This document shows, one piece after another, positions 24,010-36,800 of a stretch of 64,000 nucleotides of DNA; positions within the stretch are counted from its first letter, which is position 1, and each line of letters begins with the position of its first letter. Below the pieces are notes generated by a model. The model searched no databases, had not been told where the DNA came from, and worked only from the letters and a program-made list of their open reading frames with translations. Source of the stretch: Ditylenchus dipsaci (taxonomy: Eukaryota; Nematoda; Chromadorea; Rhabditida; Anguinidae); NCBI GenBank assembly GCA_004194705.1, contig SADC01000008.1, positions 310,001 to 374,000 on the forward strand. The letters are read 5' to 3'. The position numbers and the translations under genes were made by a program.

Positions 24010-24436
24010 CAGTCGACTCTCGATAAACCGACACCCCCAAAAGTTCGTTCCCACCTAGAGTCCGACACTTTTTTTAACTCAATTTTTAAATTATTTGCCG
24101 AACTTAATTCGTCAGTCTAGTCCCAAATATTGTAAGGATTACGATTTTACCGATCGTTTCTCAAAATTTAAAAGTTTTGACCATTAAGACCCGCGCCTTT
24201 CGATAAACCGACACCCCTTTTTTAAAATAGGGTGTCGGTTTATCGAGAGGCGCGGGTCTTAACGGTCAAAACTTTTAAATTTTGAGAAAAGATCGGTAAA
24301 TCGTAATTCTTACAATATTTGGGACTAGACTGACCAATCAGGTTCGTCAAAATAATTTAAAAATTGAGTTTAAAAAAGTGCCGGACTCTAGGTGGAAATG
24401 AACTTTTGGGGTTGTCGGTTTATCGAGAGTCGACTG
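24010..24436. mobile_element. intact pogo-like MITE, word ATAAACCGACACC
   Basis: CAGTCGACTCTCGATAAACC to GGTTTATCGAGAGTCGACTG, TA on both sides, and near-perfect arms of about 210 bp. From the ends inward: word CGATAAACCGACACC, constant core AGTTCGTTCCCACC then GAGTCCGACACTTTTTTT, then a second copy of the word at the centre. This is the best type copy of the family. 24440-24846 beyond it shows no feature. Confidence 0.8.
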
Positions 24437-24846
24437 TACAGTTAAGCAAAGTAAGAAGATCAGTGATGAAGTTGTTCGAGAATCTCCGCCAAGTGAAATG
24501 CTAAATATGTTCATTCCTGCTTTTTGCAGATTTTTTGTTTCAAAATCCTGCTTTTCGAGATCAAAATCTTGCTTTAAAGATTTTTCATCTAACCACCTGC
24601 CGTCAAATTTGAAAACAAAATTTTCAAATTTCTTGGGACACCTATAGATAGGCAGAGTTTTAAGGATACGGCCTGGCTTACTCCAGCACCGGATTGACCA
24701 AGCCCTAGCTCAAAAAAAATCATCGCACGAACCGAAAAAAATCAGAAATATACACATTTACTGGAGCCCACTTGACTTATCTGGGTCTGTGTTGCTTGTA
24801 CTGGTCGTCAAAATTTGCCACGGTAGAGGTTCCCTGGCGTTTTTTT

Positions 24847-27800
24847 TCAGTTTCTCCAACTTCGCCAGCTAAAAGAGTTCAATTTATACAACAGCTCAGT
24901 TGAAAAAATACCACCTACATATTTTACAAAGAGAGCTTCTTCTTTAGGCCTAGGCTTATCCTCTGAATCGAAAGTTTCCGTGGATCCATCGGTGGTGTTC
25001 CTGAGGGTCGATGTGTCTTCGTCTTCTTCCTCCTCATAGTCATCTTCATCGTCCACGGATTCTGCGTCATCAGACTCATCCTCCAGGTCTTCTTCTTGGC
25101 TGTCATCTTCTTCTTCTTCATCTGACTCACCGGTTTCTTCAGTGGCACTGTTCTGGGCTGTCCTAGGACTCATGTCACCTGAAATTTGTATTTTTTATAT
25201 TGATAAATTTTAAAGGGGGGGGGGGGAACTTTATATACGCATCGCCTTAGGTCACAGGTTCGACTACCACTGGGTGAAAACCCTTTTTTCTTCTTTTATT
25301 TACAAGTTTAGTGTCAAAATGTAGCCACGGTTCTGGCTTTCATCTAAGCTATCATACGGATGAAAAGTTGGTATAAAGTTTTAGCTAGAATTCAAAAAAT
25401 CCGATTCGGTGAAATTTGAAAAAATTTGAAAAATTTTTTTTAACACATATAAGCACAACCCAGGTGGTCTATGTCCAATAGTGTTAATCTATATTCAATA
25501 GCTAAGATCGACTTTGAATGACCCAAAACCCTTTTTTAATGGCCTGATCTAAAGGCTTTGTCCAGACCCCCTAAATGCTTTTAATCAACTTTCAGTGGTC
25601 TTCATGTTATTGTGTTGGGCAAGTGGTTGATCGCTTTGTGCCCAAGACCAGAACACTCCCCATTGCAAGGGATAAGCGAACATGTGTGGTTATGTTGGAT
25701 TTTGAATGTGGATAGCTGTTTAGGGAAGATGCCCAGCTGGTTTTCCTACCTACCCTGAGACTTCTTAGTTCTCTAAAAGCTATTTGAGCCAAGAAAAAAA
25801 GGTTTGCCACCACCGGGATTCGAACCTGTAACATTAAAAAAATGGAGAATCACTTTACCAGAGGATCAATTTAAGGGTGAAACAGAAACCAGTTATTCGA
25901 ATGATCGAATCGTATTCAGGATACCATTCTGGGTAGGCATCATTATCATACCTATTCTGGCTCACACATTACCGGCGCACAGATTACGGCGCACAGATTA
26001 CTGGCGCATACTTTACTGGCGCACATATTACTGGCACACACATTACTGGCGCACACTTTACTGGCGCACACATTACCGGCGCACAGATTACGGCGCACAG
26101 ATTACGCATAACCCTTCTAATTTGGTAGTCATTGCCAAAAATCGCAAAATTGAGGCAGTTGCTGACAGCAAAGCCGTGCTGGAAATGGTTGCAATCGATT
26201 GCTCGATGATTTTGGACCTGAAAGTCAAAAATTTACTAAAAAATTAAATTAAAACACCCCAGAGGGACTGGAACTTCCGACAAAAGGCGATGCGTATATA
26301 AAGTTCCCTCCCCCTCAACGCTGCAACTCACATGACTGGGTGTGCCGACACTCCTGCAACTGCTTGGCAAGATGGCTGTTCAACTCATGGAATCGTTCTC
26401 GCTGATGCTGTTGTCCTGCGATGATTCCATGTGCCATGCCCCAGGCGTAAACGGTGTCTAGTGAGTTCGGCTGAAACTGGTGTTAGCTGCCAATAAATGT
26501 AATTTTAAGCAACCCACCTGATCGACTACTTGGGTCTCCTTTTCACTAACTGAGGTGAAGTTAAATGTCCCTGCAAATGTTTCATCAATACTTTTCTAGC
26601 GATTGTGCACAACTATTGTATTTAATCCTACCTGAGCTATTTAGAGACACCCTGTCACTGGGAAAAGGTTGAGGGGGTTCTAAAAATATTAAAACGCTAA
26701 AAATATTAAAGCTTCAGTGTGAACGTAATTTTCTTTGTTTTCTCCAAAACTAGGCTTCCTGTAGGTTTTTAAATCTTTTCTATAATACAACTTAAGGTTT
26801 ACTGGGTAACTCATGTAGCAACTAAACCAAGGTCGTGGTCGTCCACTTCGATCAAAAAATTTACATTTTTCATGTTCCAAACATGTTTTCTGGACTAACT
26901 CGGACATGCAGAAGGCGGTTTTATAATAGTGAAATTAGTTTTCTCTGGTATTTTTGAGTATTGGAAAGTAATTGATTTTAAGGAAATCAATTATTGCCCA
27001 AAACTCGTAAAATACCCGAGAAACGGCATTTTGCCACTGTCAAACCATCTTCAGCATGTCCAAGTTAGTCCAGAAAACAGATTTTGGAACATGAAAAACG
27101 TAAAAAATCGCGCCAAGTGGACGACCACTTGGTTTGGTTTATTCAGACTAAAAAATTTAAATTCCCGCAAAATTTTTCAAAATGCATGAATTTCAAAAGT
27201 GTGGACTAAGCAGTAACAAAAAATTTCGTGTCGGGACAAATTTTGTGGGCGAATTTACCTGTGGGCGAATTTACCTGTCGGCGAATCTACCCGTGGGCAA
27301 ATTTACCGTGGGCGAATTTACCTAGAGCCGATTTTGTCACGTACTGACCAAATTAGTGGCTAAAGTTTTTTGTCAGATACATTCCGCTTTTTTGAAAATT
27401 TAGCTATAAATATTAAGACGCCATCAAGTTTAGCACAACCAAGAAACAGTTCATCTGTCCTCAGAAAACGCCAGACTCACTGAGAGTCTGACCACAGAGC
27501 AATCCAAAACAGAGGAACTCACCAAGAAGTTGACTTAGTTGAATGACCTGCTGAATGTGGACACCACTAAACTGCAAAACACACTGGATAATTTGGAGCA
27601 GGAGAGGATACACTTGAACGATCAGATTGCCGACTGCAGCAAGAGAGACCAGGACAATCTCCAGAAGACCAACACTTTGTACGACGAAATTCAGAAGGTT
27701 GGATTTAGCTGTTTTTAGTTTTATAGAAGTCAGAAATGGGGAGCTTACTTATTATTTGCACGGTTATGTAGATTCTACACTCAATATACTACACTCAATC

Positions 27801-30800
27801 TACACATCTGCAACATCTGAAGGCGAAGGCGTTCGTCGACCAGAAGAAAATCTTCACGCTGGAGTCCGAGCTCAACCTGGTGCGCACTGTGGCCGAGGCT
27901 AATGCACAAGCGGCTCAACAAAACCAACACTTGGCCACTGATTTGGATGCTCAAGGAGATCCAGGAACGCTTTGCTGTGCCCAAGAAGGGACACACTGAG
28001 CTGCAGACCAAGTTTGGAGTCATCGAAAAGAGGGTAATACTTTAAAGAAGTTTCATTCTTGATTTCAACACAGCTCTAATTTTTCAGGCCAAAAACTTGG
28101 TTGCTCTTTCCCATGTTCGAAAACCATCTGGAAGGCAAGTTGACAGCATCTTTGGCAGATGTTGAAGCTAAAAGAAGGAAAATACAAGAGTCTAGTGGAC
28201 AATTTAAACTGTGAAGGTACACACAACCTTAACTAAGTCCTCTACTGCATAAATAATAATTATAAATATCCATCAAACTGTCTGAGTTATCGCGTCATAT
28301 GGAACTCTTGATTTTTCGGCAATATCATGGCGATCTGTACCGTCTAACGTTTGTATGATATAGACAAATCTCGATATAGTGGTTTCCACCTCAGGTTCGT
28401 TCCCACTAGTATACAGTCTACTCTCGTTAAACTGGCACTCCAATAAACTGGCACCCTCGATAAACTGGCACTTTGAAAAAGCCCTATTTGGCTGGCCGAC
28501 AGAGAAATTAGGCAAAGTAACATCCCACTAAACTGGCACCCCCGATAAACTGGCACCCCAGGCTGGTCCCCAGGGGTGCCAGTTTATCGAGAGTAGACTG
28601 CACGATTTTCGAAGTCTTTTGTCAGTTCTGTTTTGACAGTCTGGTCCCAAATACCGAGACAATTCCTATTTTGCTGATCGTTTTTCAATATTAATTTCAC
28701 CACTTTAAAAGCAAAACCTCGCTATAGTGGCCCATAGCTACCCATTATGCCCATATGGCCCATTATACTCCCCGTTGCTAAAAAGGCAAAAAATTTTAGT
28801 TTTAGAGGACCATGGTTTTTGCGCGAAGCGGTTGTCCCCCGCCAATTCAATTCTTTTTCCTTATCATTAAACTTCTCTACGAATTTTTTAACTTGATTTC
28901 TAACAAAACAAGGCCTAGAGTTTGCAAAGAAAGATCTACCTCCTATGCCTGGATTGCTTGTTGATTTTAGGTAAAGTTCTGTCAGAAACCAAGCTAAAAA
29001 GTCCGAACAGAAGATCAATAATTAGGAAAAAAATTTGAATTGGCGGGGACGACCGCTGCGCGCAAAAACCATGGTGCTTTAAACAACGATCGGCAAAATC
29101 GGAATCCTCTCGGTATTCGGGACTAGACTGTCAGAACAGAACTGGCAAAATATTTCGATAATCGGATGAAGAAAGTGTCCAACCCTAGACGGGAACGAAC
29201 TTGAAATAAGGCCCCTATATCGAGGTTTGACTATATTCCCCGTTTTACGCACCTACTTAATAAGGATGCTGACCCGATTATAGTTATAGTATAGTCCAGA
29301 CTCGAATATAGTATTAACAAAATGCACGAAATTAACCTTACCCCTTTTGTCGTTCTGTTTTGTCCTTCTGTCTTCGTTCGTTTCTGTACTGCTTCCGCCG
29401 CTGGTTTAAATCTCGTCTGAAAAAAGAGTAAAACATTTTTAAACTAGACTAACCAAGAAAGATCTACCTCCTATGCCTGGGATTGCTTGTTGGGTCACTT
29501 TTTGCCGTCAGATTTTCGCTCCCATTGTCTCGAAGCACATGGTTGATGTTCCCGCTAGAGAACGCCATTCTCGGCATGATCCACGTGTGGCTGCTGGAGG
29601 TTGTCGAAAATTCGCTGGAACTTCTGAACGAGAATCTTCTGTGCTTTCTTGGTTTGGCAGTTTGAGCAGCTGGCTGACTCGGCAGCAATCTGGTGTTATC
29701 TTCAGCTGCTGGATCCGTTCTAAAATTTAAGTAGTGGTTAACTAAATCTTCGCTTAGTAACCAACCCCGGCAAATTGCTTTTTGAAGACATAGTGCTGAA
29801 ATTAGGCCTCCGTTTACAAGGCAGTATCTCGGCCCTGATCTCAGACAATTGGCTGGAGTAACTAACTCCTTTGAAGAACCCAACAAAAAACCACACGAAA
29901 ATCAGAAGGATGGGCAGGGAAGGCAGCACCAGGAGAGACATGAACAAATAGATCCAGTCTTCTTCAACAGGTAGGAAGCAGCTTGGTGCGGACAGGTGCC
30001 TTAAAATTAATACGATTTTTCATTTAATAGATTTTCAAATTTTTTAAAATTTATACCTTTGCAGTTTCTGTCTGCGAGAGAATGGATCAATTGGGCTTGA
30101 AGGGGACAAGAACATATCTTCCTTCCATGAGTTGTGCTGCATCCAGTCGAGCGAGGTGTTCTTTCCGGAGATAGTGGCTTGAAGGGAGCAACTGAAGTTT
30201 CAAAGTTTTTTGCTGGTTTTAGCGATCTCAGAAGTAGGGTTGTCGAGTACTCGAAATTTTCGAGTACTCGACTCGAAATCTTATCAATACTCGAAATTTT
30301 CGAGTACTCGACTCGATATTCGAAACTCGAAATTTTCGAGTACTCGACTCGACTCGATACTCGATACTCGAAATTTTCGAGTACTCGACTCGACTCGATA
30401 TTCGAAACTCGAAATTTTCGAGTACTCGACTCGAAATCTTATCTACTCGAAATTTTCGAGTACTCGACTCGATATTCGAAACTCGAAATTTTCGAGTACT
30501 CGACTCGACTCGATACTCGATACTCGAAATTTTCGAGTACTCGACTCGATACTCGAAACTCGAAAAATTTCGAATAATACTCGAAATTATTCGATTTCCA
30601 GTAGAATTTTTGTCGAAATTTAGGTTAAAAATTTAATCATGTGAAGTTGGTAAGGCATAATAAAGCCATAGAAAAGAAAAAATTTGGTCCTCGAGCACAT
30701 TTTAATTATTTAATTCTATACTTCAAACTCAAAATTTTCGAGTACTTGACTCGATGCTCGAAACTCGAAATTTTCGAGTCGAGTACTCGACTCGATATTC

Positions 30801-33800
30801 GAAACTCGAAATTTTCGAGTACTCGACTCGATATTCGAAACTCGAAATTTTCGAGTACTCGACTCGATACTCGAAACTCGAAAAATTTCGAATAATACTC
30901 GAAATTACTCGATTTCGAGTACTCGACTCGACAACCCTACTCAGAAGTATAAGCACGAGAAATTAAACTAACAAAACACTTTGACGCACCATCTCAACTT
31001 CATCATGACTCTGCCAGAAAAAATATCCAGCCAGCGTTGCACCAGAAGATAACAAGATGAGAATCAACAAGACAACTGAAATATTTTGGTCATAAAAAGC
31101 CGTTTTCTGTAATTTTGGACCACCTGATATGAACTTTTGTAACCTCAATATTTAAAAATTTTAGTTTTGGTCTTATTCGAATGAGAAGACGGCTGTACAG
31201 GGTGGTCCAAGAAATTCCCTGGATTTCAAATGGTCATAACTTTTTTTTCTAGTGCGTTTTTCGAATTTCTGTAAACGCCAAAATGTTTATCTTGACGGGG
31301 ATTTTTGTTTTTCGGAAAAAATTTTCGAAAATTTTGACTTTTTTGCCTTGGTCCCCCTATGGTCCAAAAAGATGACAAGATTGATTATTTTGGACCATAG
31401 GAGGGACCAAGGCAAAAAAGTCAAAATTTTCGAAATTTTTTTTCCGAAAAACAAAAATCCCCGTCAAGATAAACATTTTGGCGTTTACAGAAATTCGAAA
31501 AACGCCCTAGAAAAAAAGTTATGACCATTTCAAATCCAGGGAATTTCTTGGACCACCCTGTATATCGACTGGAAAAGTGATTACCGGAAAAGTGTATAAT
31601 TCGACTGTATATCGACATTTCACCCTTACACATTTTATACCATTTCACGCAGAATTGAGCGGGCTTCCTTATAACAATAATAATTCTTGCATATTGACAC
31701 GTTTCGATGGAAAAATCGACAATTCACATAAAAGTCCTTTTTCAAAAACGATAATTCTTAGCTAAAACATGTTTTTCCGTACTTTTCAATGTCCCCCGTA
31801 AACGTTTTGGTTGCGGATTCAGAAAGCGCGACAAATTGTGAGCAAGATGAGCAAAAAAATATCTAATTAAAACTAAAAACTCGACGCAGAAGAAAGAAAA
31901 TAACCATCTTTCGGACATTCGGCACGGTTAAAAATTTCAAAATATTGAGGTAACAAAAGTTGGTCCAAATTACAGAAAACGACTTTTAAAAGGTTTGCAA
32001 CTAAATCTATATACCGAAAAATTCAGAAGGAAATAGCGAAGGCACTTCAGACTCATTTCTTTCAGTCCGGTTGATTTTTGCACCAGATTCTTTGCCTTCT
32101 TCTATCAAAGCCAGCTTAGTCAAGGTCATCTCTTCCAGCATGGCTGCTTTTTCGGACGTTTTCGGACCTGAACTAGTCCATCGGGATCAGATTTTTAAAG
32201 TCTGGCTTTTTAAACCAAACTAACATTTAGCTTTCTCCATGACTACTCCAGCATACACAAAAAGCAGCATAAGCAAGAGAACATTGGTGGGCAGATAGAG
32301 GTAGAGAGATTTGTGGGTGTTGCTCGTGCCATAGTGGCAAACACCCAGCCTAGCCTCCACTGGAACCTCCGAAATCATGAGTATCAGCAGGGTGTATATA
32401 GTGGACAGCGTGTAAATCAGCACACTGTGAAGTTGTCTGGTGCTTATGGCTGTCGGAGAACTAGGACTCATGAGCCTGACCTTGTGATCCGCTTCCGAGG
32501 GGTGAGAGCCAAACATTAGGCGGTTTAGCAGAAAGCTGAAAATTTGGATGCGTGAAGGCGAAAATGAGGCCAAATTACCAACCAATCGTCCATACTGAAG
32601 AGGTAGTGGACGAGAAAAGCAGAAGGCCCCCTCTAAATTGCACAGGTGGAATAGGCTCTGTAATCCGTACAAACTCCTGCAAACAACACTTTTTTCGTGA
32701 TTTTTAAAGAAAAATCATAATTGTGATTACCCGAAACCGATTCGGTCGACCTCGTTTCTAATCCCACCCCTTGTACATATTGCAGCTTCGAAAAAGTATT
32801 TTGTCGAAGGCAAAAACATTAGAAGGAAGTAGATGGCTGCAGAAAGGAGCGCCTTGGACATCAAAAATACTTCAAAGTAGTCAATGTAGATCTGGATAGC
32901 CAGGCGAGGTAGAACTGAAAACAGGTATGGTTGGGTCCCGAACCACCTAAAACAAAGTGAATCAACTCACATATATGCTAAACGACACCGCACACAATAC
33001 TGCCGCTGAGTAGTAGAAGTAGTCGAAGGAAGATTGGGTGGCCAACAGTGGGCTTCTAAAATCTACGATTTTTTTAGCGGATATAGTTTTTTCGTGAATC
33101 TACCACGTTTTATGATTCTACCCATTTTTGATTTTCGCATCTATTTTCTGATACAGTCTGATCTGAACAAACCGCCACCTCTGGGGACGCCGATTTGGTG
33201 GCGGTTTATCGGGTGTGGCAGTTTATTGAAGACGCAAATTTTCGTATAATGTCGTTTATCTGACAAATTCATTTAACCATAGGGTGGTGGTTTATCCAAG
33301 CTCAACTGTACAGTCTAATCTGAATAAACCGCTACCTTAAAAAGTTCTTCCCCGCCTAGGTTCCGACACTTTTTCACCCGATTTCTAAACTTTTTGGCCA
33401 GTTCTGTTTTGACAGTCCGGTCTGAAAAATTGCAAGGTTTCAATTTTGCCGATCGTTTATTGAAAATAAAAAAAATCTAAAAAAGCAAATCCTCTTCAAA
33501 TCGCCGTCCTTTTTGATAAGAACGGTACTTTTTCGGCCCGCTAATTACTTTTTTTTGCCCGCAATTTTTTTCATTTTGTTTATTTATCTATGTTTTTATC
33601 CGTAAATACAGAAAGCTTTCGATTATGTTTCCCTATCCAAACCACCATCGTCGGATGTCCTCAACCACTCTGGATCCCACATAGACCTCGGTACCCAAGC
33701 GTAGTACCGGTTTGTGGATACCCGACTCTTCTTCATGTGGTCACTCCGCTGAAGCTATCAAACAGACTGAGAGTAAAAAATGTTTTCTTTTTCGGGTTCC

Positions 33801-36800
33801 AAAACTTGTTTGGTGGACTAATTTGGACATGCTGAAGATGGTTTGATAGTGGTGAAATGCCGTTTTGTGGGGTGTTTCTGGAGTCTTGGTAAAATCAATT
33901 ATTTCACAATACTCAAAAAATATCATACAAAACTGTATTTTACTGTTATCAAACCATCTTCAGCATGCCCGAATTAGTTTAGAAAACAGGTTTTGGAACA
34001 TGAAAAACGTAATTCTTGCTGATTTAAAATATTCAATTTTCAGTTGGTTGACCAAAGAGCTGCCACCCTGAACGAGATGGATGCTGAGTTGCATGCCAAG
34101 GAACGTCTGGCTGAAGTATATAAGACCAGTTTGGAGTCTGCCAACAATGAGATTTTCAATCTCAAGCACAGTGAGGTAGAAATCCAGTCCACTCTTCAAG
34201 AAGGTGAGAGGAGTGAGTTGTTTTGCTTAAATCGATAGTTGAGTTGAAAAAAGCGATCAGCAAAATGTCCGAAGACATAAAAAAATATAAAAAATGCTAA
34301 TTTTACCCACGATTCTTTCCAAAATTTCAAAAAAAACTTTGACAAAACGGAAAACTGCGTAATTTTTTCAATTTAATTGAAAACGAAATAAAGGCTACAG
34401 TTTCTGAGATTCTGCCTCGTTATATAATAAGGACAATACGTAAAAGTGCCTCTGTTTGGCAAAAAAATGGAACGACTATCAGTTGCTGACCATATCGATT
34501 CATGGGCTGTACCCCGAAATTTAAGCGGCATTTTGCTAAGTGGTCGATTTGCTAAGCGGTCGTTTTGCCAAGAATTTTTTTTGCTAAGCGACAAATTGCT
34601 AAGAATTTTTTGTTAAGGCGCCCATTTGCTAAGAATATATTTGCTAAGGCATTCTTTTCTTAAATCCCGATTTGTTAAGAACTTTTCTGCCTTTTTGTAC
34701 TTTTCCTTTTTCTCAATGTTCTGGTAGGGGATTAGAGATTTTTCCGACGGTCATTTTTCGGCCAATTTTTTTTGTTTTTTATTGATTTGAATATGGGATC
34801 TAGGTGAATTGATATTTTCAGATTGTGTCCAAACTACCACAAACCATTCTAAAACACCTCAAGTACCCTAAAACCACCCTAAATACCCAAACCAAACCCA
34901 AACCTGAAAGATTAAAATTTCTTAAAAATAAAAAATAAGCCATTTTTTCTAACTTAAAATTGTGTGGGGAATTGGGTTTGTCAAGCCCAAAGTTGCGATT
35001 TTACACACCCCAACTTCAATACCTGGTGTAGGTATCACCTGACCAGGTGGATGCCCACCTGGATGTCTTAAAAATGAAAAAGTTCATTTGAATAAAAAAA
35101 TCTATTTTTCCAACCAAAAAAATTTGTGAATAATTGGACTTGATGAGACCAAAAGTGCGATTTCACCTACCCGATCCCAAATCTAGGGTTGAGTACCACC
35201 TGGACAGGTTGTTATCCAGGCGACTCAAGAGTATGGGTATATTTACCCAAATGACCTGAAAGGTCAAACGTTAGTCTTTTTATATCTGAAATTACGGTAA
35301 AAAATAAAGTGTGCACCCAGGTGGATTCGAACCAGCATCCTCGGCGGTGGCTATCCAAGTGGTCGTCCACTTGGATCAAAAACTTTTTTTTACGTTTTCG
35401 GTTTCGAAATCAATTTTTCTGCACTAATACGAGCACCCTGAAAATGGTTTGACAGTGGTAAAATCACGTTTTATCAAGAAATTTTTGAGTTATCGTGAAT
35501 TCTTGATTTTGATAAATCAATCGTTAGCAATAACTCTAAATTTATCGATAAAACGTGATTTTACCACTGTCAAACCATCTTCAGCATGCTCGAATTAGTG
35601 CAGAAAAATTGTTTTGGAAACCGAAAACGTAAAAAAAATTTTTGATCCAAGTGGACGACCACTTGGATAGCCACCGCCGAGGATGCTGGTTCGCATCCAC
35701 CTGGTGCATACCTTTTTTATCGTAATTTTGAGTGTTTACTTGGCGAAGAGGTCCATATACTCATCACCAAAGTTACTGGTTCGAATCCCTCTGGGTGCAA
35801 TCAGTCCAGAGAAGGAGACCCCGATTCAATTAAAACCGTTTTTAGAACATGATTTTAGATTGAACCGTTTGGGTTTTAAGGTCTGTACCCCGAAATTAAG
35901 CCGAACTGAAGAAGATGTAGCTTAACAAACAAGATCTTTATCAAAACAACTACTTAGCAAAAAAATTCTTAGCAAAACGACCATTTAGCAAATTGGCGCT
36001 TAAATTGTGAATTCTTAGCAAATTCGCGCTTAAATTTTTTTCTTAGCAAAACGACCGCTTAGCAAATCGACCACTTAGCAAATCGCCGCTTAAATTTCGG
36101 GGTACAGCCGATTCATGACCATATTAATTTGTGACTATCGTTTGTTGAATTTCTAAAGACATTTACTCAATATTTTATTTAAAAAACCAAACAGTTTAGG
36201 CTGTCCTAGCGTGCGCTGGCCTACCCTGCGCCTAAGGCTCCACCTAAGTTAGAAAATAAAACAAAAGTTTGAAAAATTGACAAGGATCTGCAACGCATTT
36301 TTCATGAGAAGTTCCTCCAATGATCAACTATCCGCTCTTGGCTATACTGGCAGATACTTTTGCAGTTAAAGCGTGGTAAGCCGGTAACCCATAAGCAATG
36401 TTTTCAAAAGTCAAGTTCAAGGTAAAACTTGACTTTAGAACTTCAAGGTGGTTTTTCTTGATTTTTTGTAAGGAAAACGGGTCTGAACTTTTCCTTATCC
36501 CTAAAGTCAAGATTGTGAGCTGAACAAAATGTACTTTTCAGCATAACGATATCGTTTTTGTACCATGAGATATAGCCTAAAGTCAAGGGAAAATCACCTT
36601 GATTTTACCTTGACCCTTGGTAAAATCAAGGTAATTTTTTCTTGACTTTAGGCTATATCTTATGGTACAAAAACGATATGGTTATTCTGAAAGTACATTT
36701 TGTTCAGCTCAAAATCTTGGCTTTAGGGGGTTAGGGAAAAAAATTCAGACCTGTTTTCCTTACAAAAAATCAAGAAAAACAACCTTGAAGTTTTAAAGTC

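Larger units (their letters stand above)
27465..34203 (+). pseudogene. broken Tpr-like coiled-coil gene inside receptor B introns
   Basis: Four exon-like blocks on the plus strand encode long heptad-rich helices: 27465-27697 (LDNLEQERIHLNDQIADCSK), about 27790-28033 (FTLESELNLVRTVAEANAQA), 28088-28215, and 34044-34203 (AELHAKERLAEVYKTSLESA). The last block resembles the N-terminal coiled coil of nuclear-pore protein Tpr, where ELNAHIKLSNLYKS stands at the same place. Borders look like splice sites (CAG before, GT after). Block 1 has an in-frame TAG after TKKLT, and blocks 2 and 3 shift frame, so it is probably dead. The blocks alternate with minus-strand receptor exons. Another coiled-coil protein is possible. 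Confidence 0.45.

Noticed and set aside
24847..25173. Acidic ORF as a stand-alone gene or a Tpr-type acidic tail
   Set aside because: It has an acceptor just upstream, and its first codons match the start of receptor A's last exon, so it is the last exon of receptor B.
25804..26247. 147-codon plus-strand ORF
   Set aside because: Starts in a tRNA-like repeat and passes through the ATTACTGGCGCACAC array; not a protein.
30134..30956. Several open frames of 70-147 codons on both strands
   Set aside because: All lie within the CGAGTACTCG word array of the hAT-like element. The peptides are simple repeats of the word.
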